From Macrococcus sp. DPC7161 (lineage in GTDB: Bacteria; Bacillota; Bacilli; Staphylococcales; Staphylococcaceae): DNA of 64,000 bases. The position numbers and the translations under genes are program-made. Positions 26,380 to 34,750 of this stretch are shown here, in pieces. Numbering within the stretch: position 1 is the stretch's first letter; each line of letters opens with the position of its first letter. The stretch covers positions 1 to 64,000 of the forward strand of contig NZ_SDSC01000008.1 of assembly GCF_004117835.1 (NCBI RefSeq). Direction: 5' to 3'. Below the pieces are notes generated by a model. The model did no database searches. It worked only from the letters and a program-made list of their open reading frames with translations, and was not told the origin of the DNA.

Positions 26380-26946
26380 TTATTTTTGGTATAAAGTGAA
26401 TTCTGGTTTTTCAAAGTTTTCGATGACTGATTCTAATGATTCAATCGTTTTACAGAAATAAATATTTTTACGATCGCTTTGTGTTAAGAAGCCGTTTTGT
26501 ACCATTGAATCATAAAATTGTTCAATTAAATCATAATATCCGCTTTGGTTAAAGAAGATACACGGTCTATCGTTTTGACCAATGCGTGACCATGATACGA
26601 CTTCTGTAATTTCTTCTAATGTCCCTGGTCCTCCTGGTAATGCGATACATACATCTCCGATATCAAGCATTTTCTTTTTTCGAATTGGCATATCATCTAC
26701 GATTAGTAATTCTGTTAAATTTGGATGAGAGATTTCACGGTCTGCTAAAAATTTTGGCATTACACCTGTTACTTTCCCACCATTTTCTAATACTGTATCT
26801 GCCACTGCACCCATTAAACCGATATGGCCACCACCATATACGAGTGTGTGATCATTGTCTGAAATCCATTTTCCTAATACTTTCGCTTCTGTTTCAAATA
26901 TCGGGCTATTACCTTTACTTGCGCCACAATATACGATGATATTCAT
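26380..26946 (-). CDS. LOG-family phosphoribohydrolase-like protein
   Basis: A 188-residue LOG (TIGR00730) protein with the Rossmann-like GGGHIGLMGAVAD and the hallmark PGGPGTLEEITEV. Members hydrolyse nucleoside 5'-monophosphates to base plus ribose 5-phosphate; in bacteria this may be AMP or modified-nucleotide turnover. It forms a same-strand run with the Nudix and threonine aldolase genes. Confidence 0.88.
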   Translation of the reverse strand: MNIIVYCGASKGNSPIFETEAKVLGKWISDNDHTLVYGGGHIGLMGAVADTVLENGGKVTGVMPKFLADREISHPNLTELLIVDDMPIRKKKMLDIGDVCIALPGGPGTLEEITEVVSWSRIGQNDRPCIFFNQSGYYDLIEQFYDSMVQNGFLTQSDRKNIYFCKTIESLESVIENFEKPEFTLYQK

Positions 26947-26973
26947 ATTATCCCAACCTTTTCTTTGATAATG

Positions 26974-27369
26974 TTATTGTAATAGACCTTGGTTATATTG
27001 TTCAATAAATTCTAACACTGCTGGAGCAATGGCATCATCATGTGCTATATCAAACCATTTGATTTCTGTAATTTCACTTTCTGCTGAAAAATTTTCAATT
27101 GGTTTTATTGATTTAAAACATGCTAATGATACTGTCATAGTAGCATCTGGATAAGCAGGTCCAATCACATTTCCCATATGGTGCAGTTCATGCTTCTCTA
27201 AATGAACACCCAATTCTTCTTGAATTTCTCTCACTAACGCGTCGATAGGTGCTTCGTTAGCTTCAATTTTACCACCTGGAAAGTAGTACTTTGTATTCTC
27301 CCTTACTTTTACTAACATTAATTGATTGTCTTTAATTTCTACTAAACATACACAGTTTATATCTGCCAT
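26974..27369 (-). CDS. Nudix hydrolase
   Basis: A 131-residue Nudix protein. The Nudix box is visible as GGKIEANEAPIDALVREIQEELG near residues 31-53. It would hydrolyse a nucleoside diphosphate linked to another moiety; substrate unknown, possibly 8-oxo-dGTP-type. The ATG follows the threonine aldolase stop directly and its GAGG is inside that gene, so the two are translationally coupled. Confidence 0.88.
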   Translation of the reverse strand: MADINCVCLVEIKDNQLMLVKVRENTKYYFPGGKIEANEAPIDALVREIQEELGVHLEKHELHHMGNVIGPAYPDATMTVSLACFKSIKPIENFSAESEITEIKWFDIAHDDAIAPAVLEFIEQYNQGLLQ

Positions 27370-28401
27370 TTATAATCCCTCAATATCTTTAATTAATGTT
27401 TCGACATCTTCTGTTTTTGTTGACCAACTTGTACAGAATCGAACTGCAGTATGTTCGTCATCTACTTTTTCCCATGTAGCGAATGTGTATTTATCTTTTA
27501 ATTGTTCAATTTGTTGATTCGTTAAGATTGGGAATCTCTGATTGGTTGGTGATGGATATTTCATTTGAATTCCAGCTTTTTCAAACGCTTCTGTAAGTCG
27601 ATTTGCTAGTTGAACTGCATGTTCGGAAATGCTGTGATAAAGATTGTCTTCAAATAATGTTTGAAATTGTATTCCTAACAATCTTCCTTTAGCCAACATG
27701 CCGCCTTGTTGCTTGATGTGATATCTGAAGTCTGTTTTTAAGTCATCATTTGTGATCACGACCGCTTCTCCAAATAACGCACCTACTTTTGTACCTCCGA
27801 TATAAAAGACATCTGAATACTGTGCCAAGTCACTGAGTGTGACATCATTTTCATCTGCCGCTAATGCATAGCCTAACCTTGCACCATCTATAATCAAATA
27901 CATATTATTCGCTTTACAGAATTGATATAAATTTTGTAATTCTGATTTCGTATACAGTGTCCCAAATTCTGTTGGTTGTGAGATATAAACCAATTTAGGC
28001 TGTGGCATATGTTCAAATGTTACATCTTCCCAATAATTTTTGACGAATGTTGCAACATGCTCTAACTGTAGTTTGCCATTTGTTTCAGGTAAAGTGATGA
28101 CTTTATGGCCTGTATTTTCAATGGCTCCTGTTTCATGTACTGCAATATGTCCAGATTCCGCTGCAATGACAGCTTGATGTGGTCTTAGCATCGATGAGAT
28201 GATTGTTTTATTTGTTTGTGTCCCACCTACTAAAAAATGAACATCACCGTCTGTATTTGCAGCATCTTTTATTAATTTAGCTGCATACATACAATGTTCA
28301 TCCACACCATAACCTGGATGTTGCTCATCATTTGTTGCGATTAATTTTTCTAAAATTTTTGGATGTGCTCCTGTTGAATAATCATTATCAAAACGTATCA
28401 T
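27370..28401 (-). CDS. Low-specificity L-threonine aldolase (PLP enzyme)
   Basis: A 343-residue fold-type I PLP enzyme of the threonine aldolase/beta-eliminating lyase family. It begins RFDNDYSTGAHPKIL, has the Asp for the pyridine nitrogen in IIDGARLGYAL, and the PLP Lys in YIGGTKVGALFGEA. It cleaves L-threonine or allo-threonine to glycine and acetaldehyde. GGTGG precedes the ATG. First gene of the run leading to Nudix and LOG genes. Confidence 0.9.
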   Translation of the reverse strand: MIRFDNDYSTGAHPKILEKLIATNDEQHPGYGVDEHCMYAAKLIKDAANTDGDVHFLVGGTQTNKTIISSMLRPHQAVIAAESGHIAVHETGAIENTGHKVITLPETNGKLQLEHVATFVKNYWEDVTFEHMPQPKLVYISQPTEFGTLYTKSELQNLYQFCKANNMYLIIDGARLGYALAADENDVTLSDLAQYSDVFYIGGTKVGALFGEAVVITNDDLKTDFRYHIKQQGGMLAKGRLLGIQFQTLFEDNLYHSISEHAVQLANRLTEAFEKAGIQMKYPSPTNQRFPILTNQQIEQLKDKYTFATWEKVDDEHTAVRFCTSWSTKTEDVETLIKDIEGL

Positions 28402-28502
28402 TGTTCCACCTCTTTTGTAGTTACTAGTATATCACTTATAATAATTTTAAAAGAAATAATAATCTTTAGATTTTGATTTCACATATATAAGGAGCGATTC
28501 AA

Positions 28503-28928
28503 ATGACAGAACAAGAGAAATTCGAAGCATTTAAAATGAATACTTTGAATGAACAAGAAGAAAAATATGGGAAAGAATTACGAGAAAAATATGATTCAAA
28601 AGTAGTTGAAGCATCTCATCAACACTTTAAGCATTTATCGAAAGCACAATATGATGCAGCTGTTGCGGCGGAAAATGCATTGATCAATGAATTAAACACC
28701 CTTTTATCTCAAAATATTAGTGATTTAGATCATCCTAACGCAAAGTCTGCATTCCATCACCATAAGACTTGGTTAGAAATCATGAGTGGTATGTATAGTA
28801 CATCATACCATCAAAATTTAGCACATATGTATATTGCAGATGAACGTTTTAGTGACTACTATAATAACAAAACAATAGAAGATTCTGTACAGTTATTAAG
28901 TGACATTATTATACGTCATACAATCTAA
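28503..28928 (+). CDS. Stand-alone TipAS-domain protein
   Basis: A 141-residue helical protein matching the TipAS thiopeptide-binding domain (KYGKELREKYDSKVVEASHQHF; the motif HHHKTWLEIM; YHQNLAHMYIADERFSDYYNN). In TipA-type regulators this domain follows a MerR DNA-binding domain; none is present here. It may sequester antibiotics or another ligand. AAGGAGCG precedes the ATG. No downstream partner is obvious. Confidence 0.75.
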   Translation: MTEQEKFEAFKMNTLNEQEEKYGKELREKYDSKVVEASHQHFKHLSKAQYDAAVAAENALINELNTLLSQNISDLDHPNAKSAFHHHKTWLEIMSGMYSTSYHQNLAHMYIADERFSDYYNNKTIEDSVQLLSDIIIRHTI

Positions 28929-29042
28929 TATTTATCTGTATTAAATACGTTTTTAATAAGTTTAAGTCAATGTAATATTAGCACTTATTTTATAATTTAC
29001 ACCTTTTATGAAATTGTTTATATTTATCATAGAGGTGATGAT

Positions 29043-29912
29043 ATGACAACAGTAAACGAACAGTTACTTGATTTAATCAAAGAAAATCATTTAACTTATA
29101 AAAAAGTTCAAATTAAAGACCATACCGTAAGTTATTTTGAAACAGGTGAACAGCACAAAGATACGTTATTATTGATTCATGGATTTGGAGCTACAGCAAT
29201 CGATTTCTTACCTTTGATGAAACATATGCGTGAATTACATATCATTTCGATTGATTTACCTGGTCGCGGCGATTCAACAATGAACGAACGTATTTATACA
29301 CCAGCAGAAATCGCAACTTGGTTACACAATTTTGTTACTAAAATCGGCCTTAAAAATTTTCACATTGCTGCACATTCAATCGCTGCACACTACATGTTTG
29401 ATTACGCAAGTAAATATGACGTCATTTCATGCATCTCATTAGATGGTGGTTACATGTCACCTAAACATGTTGAAGGGTATTCGTTAGAGCATGAAATAGA
29501 ACAAACAAAATCATTTGTCGATATGCTTGCTTATGATACGGAAGCAGATTACTTTGCTGAAGAAGAGAGTATTGGAAAGACCTTTGAAGAAGCATTGATC
29601 GATCGTAGATTATTTGTAACAAAAGGAGAAGGTTTAGAATATACTTTATCTCCTGATATGGCAGCCAACTTTGTTATTGGTGCTAAAGATTACCCTAATC
29701 AAAAGGTATTAAAGAAAGTAAAACAAGATGTTTTGATTTTAAGAAGTGATTTACCTGAAGAAATTAATGATTTTAGAGCAAATGAAATTAAAGACTTCAC
29801 TGACATAAAACCAGCAACTGTAATGATTGTTAAAGATAGTACACATAGCGTATATATCACACAACCAGAAATCACAGCAACTTATATTAAAAATTGGATT
29901 GAAAATCAATAA
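29043..29912 (+). CDS. Alpha/beta-fold hydrolase
   Basis: A 289-residue alpha/beta hydrolase. Oxyanion motif LIHGFGAT near 45, IDLPGRGDS, then the nucleophile elbow in HIAAHSIAAHYM. The elbow is Ala-His-Ser-Ile-Ala rather than Gly-x-Ser-x-Gly, still small-x-Ser-x-small. The catalytic His is probably in KDSTHSVYITQP near the C-terminus. Substrate unknown. AGAGGTGATG precedes the ATG. Confidence 0.8.
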   Translation: MTTVNEQLLDLIKENHLTYKKVQIKDHTVSYFETGEQHKDTLLLIHGFGATAIDFLPLMKHMRELHIISIDLPGRGDSTMNERIYTPAEIATWLHNFVTKIGLKNFHIAAHSIAAHYMFDYASKYDVISCISLDGGYMSPKHVEGYSLEHEIEQTKSFVDMLAYDTEADYFAEEESIGKTFEEALIDRRLFVTKGEGLEYTLSPDMAANFVIGAKDYPNQKVLKKVKQDVLILRSDLPEEINDFRANEIKDFTDIKPATVMIVKDSTHSVYITQPEITATYIKNWIENQ

Positions 29913-29920
29913 ATTTAGTG

Positions 29921-29949
29921 TAAGCCAATCTTTATCGATTGGCTTATTT
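29921..29949 (+). terminator. Terminator of the alpha/beta hydrolase gene
   Basis: AAGCCAATC and GATTGGCTT form a 9-bp stem followed by ATTTTTTT, about 10 bp after the stop codon. Confidence 0.8.
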
Positions 29950-29950
29950 T

Positions 29951-30032
29951 TTTGCGGCTCATCTGACACTTACACTTGAGCCACAGATTCATTTGCAGCT
30001 CATCTGACACTCACACTTGAGCTGCAAGGCGC
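29951..30032. repeat. Two hairpins with a 41-bp period and compensatory changes
   Basis: Unit one pairs GGCTCA (29956-29961) with TGAGCC (29977-29982). Unit two pairs GCAGCTCA (29995-30002) with TGAGCTGC (30018-30025). The units begin at 29951 and 29992, 41 bp apart, and share TCATCTGACACT-ACACTTGA. The first G-C pair is replaced by A-T on both arms, a compensatory change that favours a selected stem. They lie between convergent genes. Confidence 0.8.
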
Positions 30033-30034
30033 CT

Positions 30035-30682
30035 TTATTCAAAGATTTTAATATCACCGTACATTTCAACTTCTCCATTTCTTACAATCAACATACCCTC
30101 ATCAGTCAGTGCAAATACTTTTACACCTTTTTCTTTAACGACTTTCTCGTTATATGGGTCCATATATGGTTCATAATGTACTTCGATATCAAATCCTGAT
30201 ACTAAGTTCAGTCCTCTTTCATACGAGAAAGAGGGATAATCTTCATCTGGTGTGATGTGATAGTGATTTAATTGCACCATTGCACCTGCACTGTAACCTA
30301 CAACAACACCATTAAATGCTTGTATCACCTCTACTAAGTCTTTTTCAATTAAACGTTGCATCATAAGTTCTGGGGCCCCGCCTGTAAAGAATATGACCTC
30401 CGCATTTTGTATTTCCTGTTTCATATCATCTATAGAATCTTGATAATAATTTATCCATCGAATCGCTTCTTGTTCTACACCGAATGTTAGTAATGGATCA
30501 ATTGTCGGTTGATAAAATTTTCCACCCACGCCATAAATATTTTTCCATTCTTTTTCGTTAGTAACATATTTATCGGTAAACGAAAATGGAATAATCAACA
30601 CGATTTTACCTTTAATATACCTTTCAATTTCTGAATTCCAATTGCTTTTTTCTTTAAATAAGCTAAGTAAAATATTAATCAT
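30035..30682 (-). CDS. Peptidase E-like (S51 family) protein
   Basis: A 215-residue class I amidotransferase-fold protein with the S51 nucleophile motif VVGYSAGAMV near 115. The following His/Glu region (GFDIEVHYEPY) resembles the dipeptidase E active site. It may release N-terminal Asp from dipeptides or act on cyanophycin-like substrates. Upstream GGGTGATGACATG supports the ATG at 30682. Convergent with the hydrolase gene. Confidence 0.78.
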   Translation of the reverse strand: MINILLSLFKEKSNWNSEIERYIKGKIVLIIPFSFTDKYVTNEKEWKNIYGVGGKFYQPTIDPLLTFGVEQEAIRWINYYQDSIDDMKQEIQNAEVIFFTGGAPELMMQRLIEKDLVEVIQAFNGVVVGYSAGAMVQLNHYHITPDEDYPSFSYERGLNLVSGFDIEVHYEPYMDPYNEKVVKEKGVKVFALTDEGMLIVRNGEVEMYGDIKIFE

Positions 30683-30791
30683 GTCATCACCCTTTTTTTA
30701 TTTTTTAAAACTACAAATCATCGTTGCTTAAATTTTGCGTTATGTTATAAATCATTCTAAACTTATACTATCTTGATGTACGAGGTGTACC

Positions 30792-31862
30792 ATGTCTTTT
30801 GTATTTCGTTTTTTAAGAACGATTTTTATCGCAACATTAATTTTTATTATTTTAATCTTTTGTATTCAATATTTCCAATCTCAAGATGATCGTTTTAGAC
30901 AAATTGATGATCAAGTGAAAGCAAGTCGCGATATTAAAAATGCTTATATCCGAATTGACCATCCTAAGAAAATACATGAATTTAAGAAAAATTTAACAGC
31001 GCACGATCGTTTTTACGTTGCTTCAATTAGCAAGCTCTTTACATACTCTGTCGTATTTCAACTGATAGATGAAGGTAAGTTATCAATGGACACACGCATG
31101 GTTGATGTACTCGACAAAGATAAAGTAGATCATTTATTGACTATTGATGGTAAAGATAAGACATCAACAATTACCGTTGATCAATTATTAAACCAAACAA
31201 CTGCTTTACCCGATTATGAGTCTGATCATTTAGACAATCAACCATCTATAGGTTCAATATTACAAAAGCAAGATCTCGATTTTCCACCGAATGAAGCCAT
31301 TAACTTAACGAAACAATTATCTGGAAAACATTTAAATCATGAAGCTTATTATTCTGGTATGAATGCAACATTACTCGGACTGATGATTGAAAAGATTACA
31401 CATCAATCGTTAGAAGAAAACTTTAAATCACGTATTTTTCAGCCACTTGGTTTAAAGGATACAGCTGTACCTGATAAATCTCTAAAGATTTCAGATACGT
31501 ATTACAAAGACCGTAAAGTGAATAATCTTCTTTATGCACAAAGTAACATCGCACCAGCAGGTCTTGTATCTAGTGGTCATGATTTAATGATTTTTATTAA
31601 AAGTTATTTTGATGGTCAGTTATTTAAAAAATCACATATCAGTCATCCTGATTTCGTACCACTTCAAGGTTCAAAATCTATGTACGCTCATGGTTTAATG
31701 CGTGTTGATGCATACGGAGTCATACTAGATGGTCACGCAGGCTCAACGGGTAGCTTTGCATTTTATGCACCAAAGAAAAAAGCTTATATCGTAGGTACGA
31801 TTAATCAAAATGATGTCAATCAGTATAAAATCATCTCAGCCTATATCAATTCATTAGATTAA
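30792..31862 (+). CDS. Membrane-anchored serine beta-lactamase-like hydrolase (FmtA/Flp type)
   Basis: A 356-residue protein with an N-terminal membrane anchor (about 8-27) and an extracellular serine-hydrolase domain. The S-x-x-K motif is SISKLF (about residue 79), the Y-x-N motif is YSGMNAT, and the H/K-x-G motif is in DGHAGSTG. This fits class C beta-lactamase/esterase-like proteins acting on cell-wall polymers, such as teichoic-acid D-Ala esterases; beta-lactam resistance is not implied. GAGGTG precedes the ATG. Confidence 0.82.
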   Translation: MSFVFRFLRTIFIATLIFIILIFCIQYFQSQDDRFRQIDDQVKASRDIKNAYIRIDHPKKIHEFKKNLTAHDRFYVASISKLFTYSVVFQLIDEGKLSMDTRMVDVLDKDKVDHLLTIDGKDKTSTITVDQLLNQTTALPDYESDHLDNQPSIGSILQKQDLDFPPNEAINLTKQLSGKHLNHEAYYSGMNATLLGLMIEKITHQSLEENFKSRIFQPLGLKDTAVPDKSLKISDTYYKDRKVNNLLYAQSNIAPAGLVSSGHDLMIFIKSYFDGQLFKKSHISHPDFVPLQGSKSMYAHGLMRVDAYGVILDGHAGSTGSFAFYAPKKKAYIVGTINQNDVNQYKIISAYINSLD

Positions 31863-31864
31863 AA

Positions 31865-31934
31865 AGGTCCATCAGAAAATATCTGATGGACCTTTTTTTC
31901 ATAAAAAAACACACTAGCTTTTGCTAGCGTGTTT
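31865..31934. terminator. Two terminators between convergent genes
   Basis: A stem GGTCCATCAGA / TCTGATGGACC (31865-31892) followed by TTTTTTT ends the plus-strand hydrolase gene. A second stem ACACGCTAGC / GCTAGTGTG-like (31909-31932), followed by T on the minus strand, ends isaA. Confidence 0.8.
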
Positions 31935-31946
31935 GAATTGGTTATA

Positions 31947-32636
31947 TTAGAATCCCCAAGCTGATAAACCTTGTGCATTGTATGCTCTAGTTGCAGCGTT
32001 GATTTGGTCTTGAACTGTTGCTGTTGAACCCCAACCTGGCATAGTTTGGAATAAACCTGAAGCGCCTGATGGGTTGTATGCATTTACTTGACCATTTGAT
32101 TCACGTGCAATGATGTGCTCCCAAGTTGAAGCTGAAACGCCTGTACGACGAGCCATTTCTTGAGCTGCAGCTGAACCTACTGAACCAGCAGTGTTACCGT
32201 TAGCTAAACGGATACCACTTGTTTGAGTGTTTGCACTTGTGTAAGAAGTTTTAACTGCTTGTGGTGCTGAGTAAGTTTGTTTTACAACTGGTTGTGAAAC
32301 TGGTGCTTGGTATGAAACTGCTTGTGGTGCTTGGTAAGCAGTAGCTGCAGTTGTGTTACCTACAGGTGCATTTGTATCAGCTGCACCTGTGTAGTGGTAT
32401 TCCCAAGTCCAGTAGCTACCATTTGATTCGAAATCAAATTGGTAACCATTGTATACGAATGAATAGTCATAAGCGCCTTCTTCAACGGGTGCTTGGTTTA
32501 ATAATTCTGGGTGGTTGATTGCTTTGTCAGCTAAATCTGCTTTATTGATTTCTGAAGCGTCTGCTGAATGTGAGAACGCTACTCCTGTTAATCCTAATCC
32601 TAATGCTAATGATGTTGTCATTACTGTTTTTTTCAT
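31947..32636 (-). CDS. isaA: IsaA-type secreted lytic transglycosylase
   Basis: A 229-residue secreted protein with a signal peptide (MKKTVM, hydrophobic core, cleavage after ADA near 27). The middle is a low-complexity linker. The C-terminal SLT-like catalytic domain contains [39 protein letters not shown] with the catalytic Glu, and ends QGLSAWGF, as in S. aureus IsaA. It cleaves peptidoglycan glycan strands during growth. GGAGGAT precedes the ATG. The WalKR system controls isaA in S. aureus; no perfect WalR box is visible here. Confidence 0.92.
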   Translation of the reverse strand: MKKTVMTTSLALGLGLTGVAFSHSADASEINKADLADKAINHPELLNQAPVEEGAYDYSFVYNGYQFDFESNGSYWTWEYHYTGAADTNAPVGNTTAATAYQAPQAVSYQAPVSQPVVKQTYSAPQAVKTSYTSANTQTSGIRLANGNTAGSVGSAAAQEMARRTGVSASTWEHIIARESNGQVNAYNPSGASGLFQTMPGWGSTATVQDQINAATRAYNAQGLSAWGF

Positions 32637-33000
32637 TTTATAAATCCTCCATTAATTTCGTTTTTTTAAATGTTTCTATATCAACTTTATGAAATTGTCT
32701 GTTTTAAGTACATTAACTACAATACCACATAATTTATGCTTGTAAGTTACAGCGAATTAACAATTTACCTTCTAACATTACAGTGAATGTAATATAAAAA
32801 AGTCAAGTTATATCCCTTTTTACACTTTGAAAGCTTGTTGTTACGGGTATATTAAATTAAATAGAAAATATTGTATGTTACAAACAGATTAAAACAACGA
32901 ATATTTCGTAAAGTTACGGTGTGATATGTCATATTGATGAAAAAATACAACATTATCACGTAACAACATCATATAAAACATTGGTGAAATATAAGTGAAA
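32637..33000. promoter_or_regulatory. Long isaA upstream region rich in GTTAC/GTAAC
   Basis: No gene is seen in about 365 bp. GTTAC or GTAAC-type words occur at about 32746, 32778, 32841, 32876, 32913 and 32959, two of them within small palindromes (GTAAGTTAC; ATTACATTCACTGTAAT at 32777-32793). WalR half-sites are TGTWAH, so part of the set could be WalR sites. TGTTAC-N5-TATTAA at about 32840 is one base from the consensus. Evidence is weak. Confidence 0.35.
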
Positions 33001-33006
33001 ATAAAA

Positions 33007-33030
33007 AAGCTGAGACAAAAGTCTCAGCTT
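33007..33030 (-). terminator. Terminator of the PhnB-like gene
   Basis: A perfect 10-bp stem AAGCTGAGAC / GTCTCAGCTT with AAAA loop and a T-run on the minus strand, 11 bp beyond the stop. Confidence 0.85.
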
Positions 33031-33041
33031 ACAAAATGAGA

Positions 33042-33470
33042 TTAGTTACCGTTGAACATCCAATCTACACCATATTTATCTTTTAAGGCACCCATAACGC
33101 CACCCCAGAATTGTTCTCCGATTGGCATTTCTACTTTTGTATCAGGATGTGCAGCGACACGATCAAATAATTCAGTCATTGCTTTAGTGTCTTCTGCATT
33201 ATCTTTAGCCCAGTTGATTGATAAAGAAATACTTGCATTGAAGTCTCCTGCCTTACCGAATTTATCGGCTGCATATAATTTATGTCCTGCCACTTTAAAC
33301 TCTGAATGCATTGTCATATCTTCAGCTACTGCTGGGTCAACACCAAATTGGCCAGCTTGTTCAGGACCTACAGGTAAACGGTTGATGTCTGTTGCACCAA
33401 ATACTTCTTCATAATAAGCTAAAGCTTCTTTTGCACTATCAAATGCTAAATACGGGATTAATTCTGTCAT
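33042..33470 (-). CDS. PhnB-like VOC-family protein
   Basis: A 142-residue VOC protein of the PhnB/3-demethylubiquinone-methyltransferase-like group (PYLAFDSAKEALAYYEEVFG; ending WGGVMGALKDKYGVDWMFN). Function of these proteins is generally unknown despite the name. AGGAGG precedes the ATG. Single-gene unit. Confidence 0.82.
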   Translation of the reverse strand: MTELIPYLAFDSAKEALAYYEEVFGATDINRLPVGPEQAGQFGVDPAVAEDMTMHSEFKVAGHKLYAADKFGKAGDFNASISLSINWAKDNAEDTKAMTELFDRVAAHPDTKVEMPIGEQFWGGVMGALKDKYGVDWMFNGN

Positions 33471-33563
33471 GTGTCATGACCTCCTAAATTGAATATGAAA
33501 TCTATTTAAATATAGCACAATGTATTTTGAATTACGAATTTCAACATACGTTTTGCTCAAATT

Positions 33564-34628
33564 TTAAATTGAACGTTTTTCACGATCTTTAAAATAATTG
33601 TCAACGATTGGTTTTACTTTTTCACCATATAAACGAATGGCATTCATAATGTCTTCATGTGGCATTGAACCCATCGGTAAATGAATCATAAATCGATCTA
33701 AATTTAATGCTTCTACTGTATCGATGATTTTATATGCGACTGTTTCAGGCGATCCTACATATAAGGCACCATATTCAATTTCACTTAAATAAGCTTCCAT
33801 GCTATAAGCTGGCCATCCACGTTCTTTCGCTAATACATCATGACTATTTTTCGTTGGATAAAAATACTTTTCTCTAGCAAGTTCATCTGTTTCAGCAATA
33901 AAGCCCCATGAATGCACTGAAACAGTCATCTTACTTAAATCGTGGCCATGCTCACTACCGATTTGTTTATATAAATTAATATTTTGTCTGAAACGTTTAG
34001 GATTACCACCGATGATAGCATATGTAATCGGCAATCCTAACTGAGCGGCACGGAATGAACTAGATGGCGTACCACCAGATGCAATATTAATAGGAAGTTC
34101 TTTTTGTACAGCACGAGGATAAACTCCTTTACCTTCTACAGGTGCACGTGTTGTCCCTTCCCAAGTAACGATTTCATTTTGATTGGCTTGAATCAATAAA
34201 TCTAACTTTTCTTCATATAAACGTTCATAGTCATTTAAATCGTAGCCAAAGAGTGGGAATGACTCAATAAATGATCCACGACCTGCCATAATTTCTGCAC
34301 GACCATTACTTAAAGCATCTAATGTTGCAAATCGTTGATATACACGAATCGGGTCATCAGAACTAAGTACGGTAACAGCAGATGATAATTTAATATGATT
34401 TGTAAGAGGTGCTGCTGCTGCCAATACACTTACAGGATCTGAAACAGCATAGTCTGGTCGGTGATGTTCACCTAAACCATAAATATCTAAACCAACCTCA
34501 TCTGCCAGTTTAATTTCTTCAACAATATCACGTATACGCTCTGCAGCTGATATTTTCCCATGATTTCCTTGCTCGTTAAATCTTTCACTATTATCTCCAA
34601 ATGAAGTAATACCTAATTCTACTTTCAT
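33564..34628 (-). CDS. LLM-class (luciferase-like) flavin-dependent oxidoreductase
   Basis: A 354-residue luciferase-like monooxygenase. It has VELGITSFGD at the start, GLGEHHRPDYAVSDPV, the FMN-phosphate region INIASGGTPSS and LPITYAIIGG. It would use FMNH2 and oxygen on an unknown small molecule. The ATG at 34628 has AGGAG upstream; the longer frame has none. It diverges from the dioxygenase gene across a 122-bp region holding two palindromes, suggesting joint control. Confidence 0.85.
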   Translation of the reverse strand: MKVELGITSFGDNSERFNEQGNHGKISAAERIRDIVEEIKLADEVGLDIYGLGEHHRPDYAVSDPVSVLAAAAPLTNHIKLSSAVTVLSSDDPIRVYQRFATLDALSNGRAEIMAGRGSFIESFPLFGYDLNDYERLYEEKLDLLIQANQNEIVTWEGTTRAPVEGKGVYPRAVQKELPINIASGGTPSSSFRAAQLGLPITYAIIGGNPKRFRQNINLYKQIGSEHGHDLSKMTVSVHSWGFIAETDELAREKYFYPTKNSHDVLAKERGWPAYSMEAYLSEIEYGALYVGSPETVAYKIIDTVEALNLDRFMIHLPMGSMPHEDIMNAIRLYGEKVKPIVDNYFKDREKRSI

Positions 34629-34680
34629 AAGTTCTCCTATCCGAATCGATTGATTCTTAATGTTCATATTGATATAATAT

Positions 34681-34735
34681 TTATACTCAGTATAATTATT
34701 ATATCATATATTAAAAAATAATCAACATTGTTGAT
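34681..34735. promoter_or_regulatory. Divergent promoter region with two perfect palindromes
   Basis: TTATACT-C-AGTATAA (34681-34695) and ATCAACA-T-TGTTGAT (34721-34735) are perfect palindromes. Overlapping the first is GTATA-ATTAT-TATAT (34690-34704), one base from the QsrR motif GTATA-N5-TATAC that also occurs at 54405-54419. The second palindrome touches the ribosome site of the dioxygenase gene. Confidence 0.55.
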
Positions 34736-34750
34736 AAAGGAGTGATTCAT

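Noticed and set aside
32741-32960. WalR box upstream of isaA
   Set aside because: Several GTTAC/GTAAC half-sites exist, but no pair fits TGTWAH-N5-TGTWAH exactly in AT-rich DNA.
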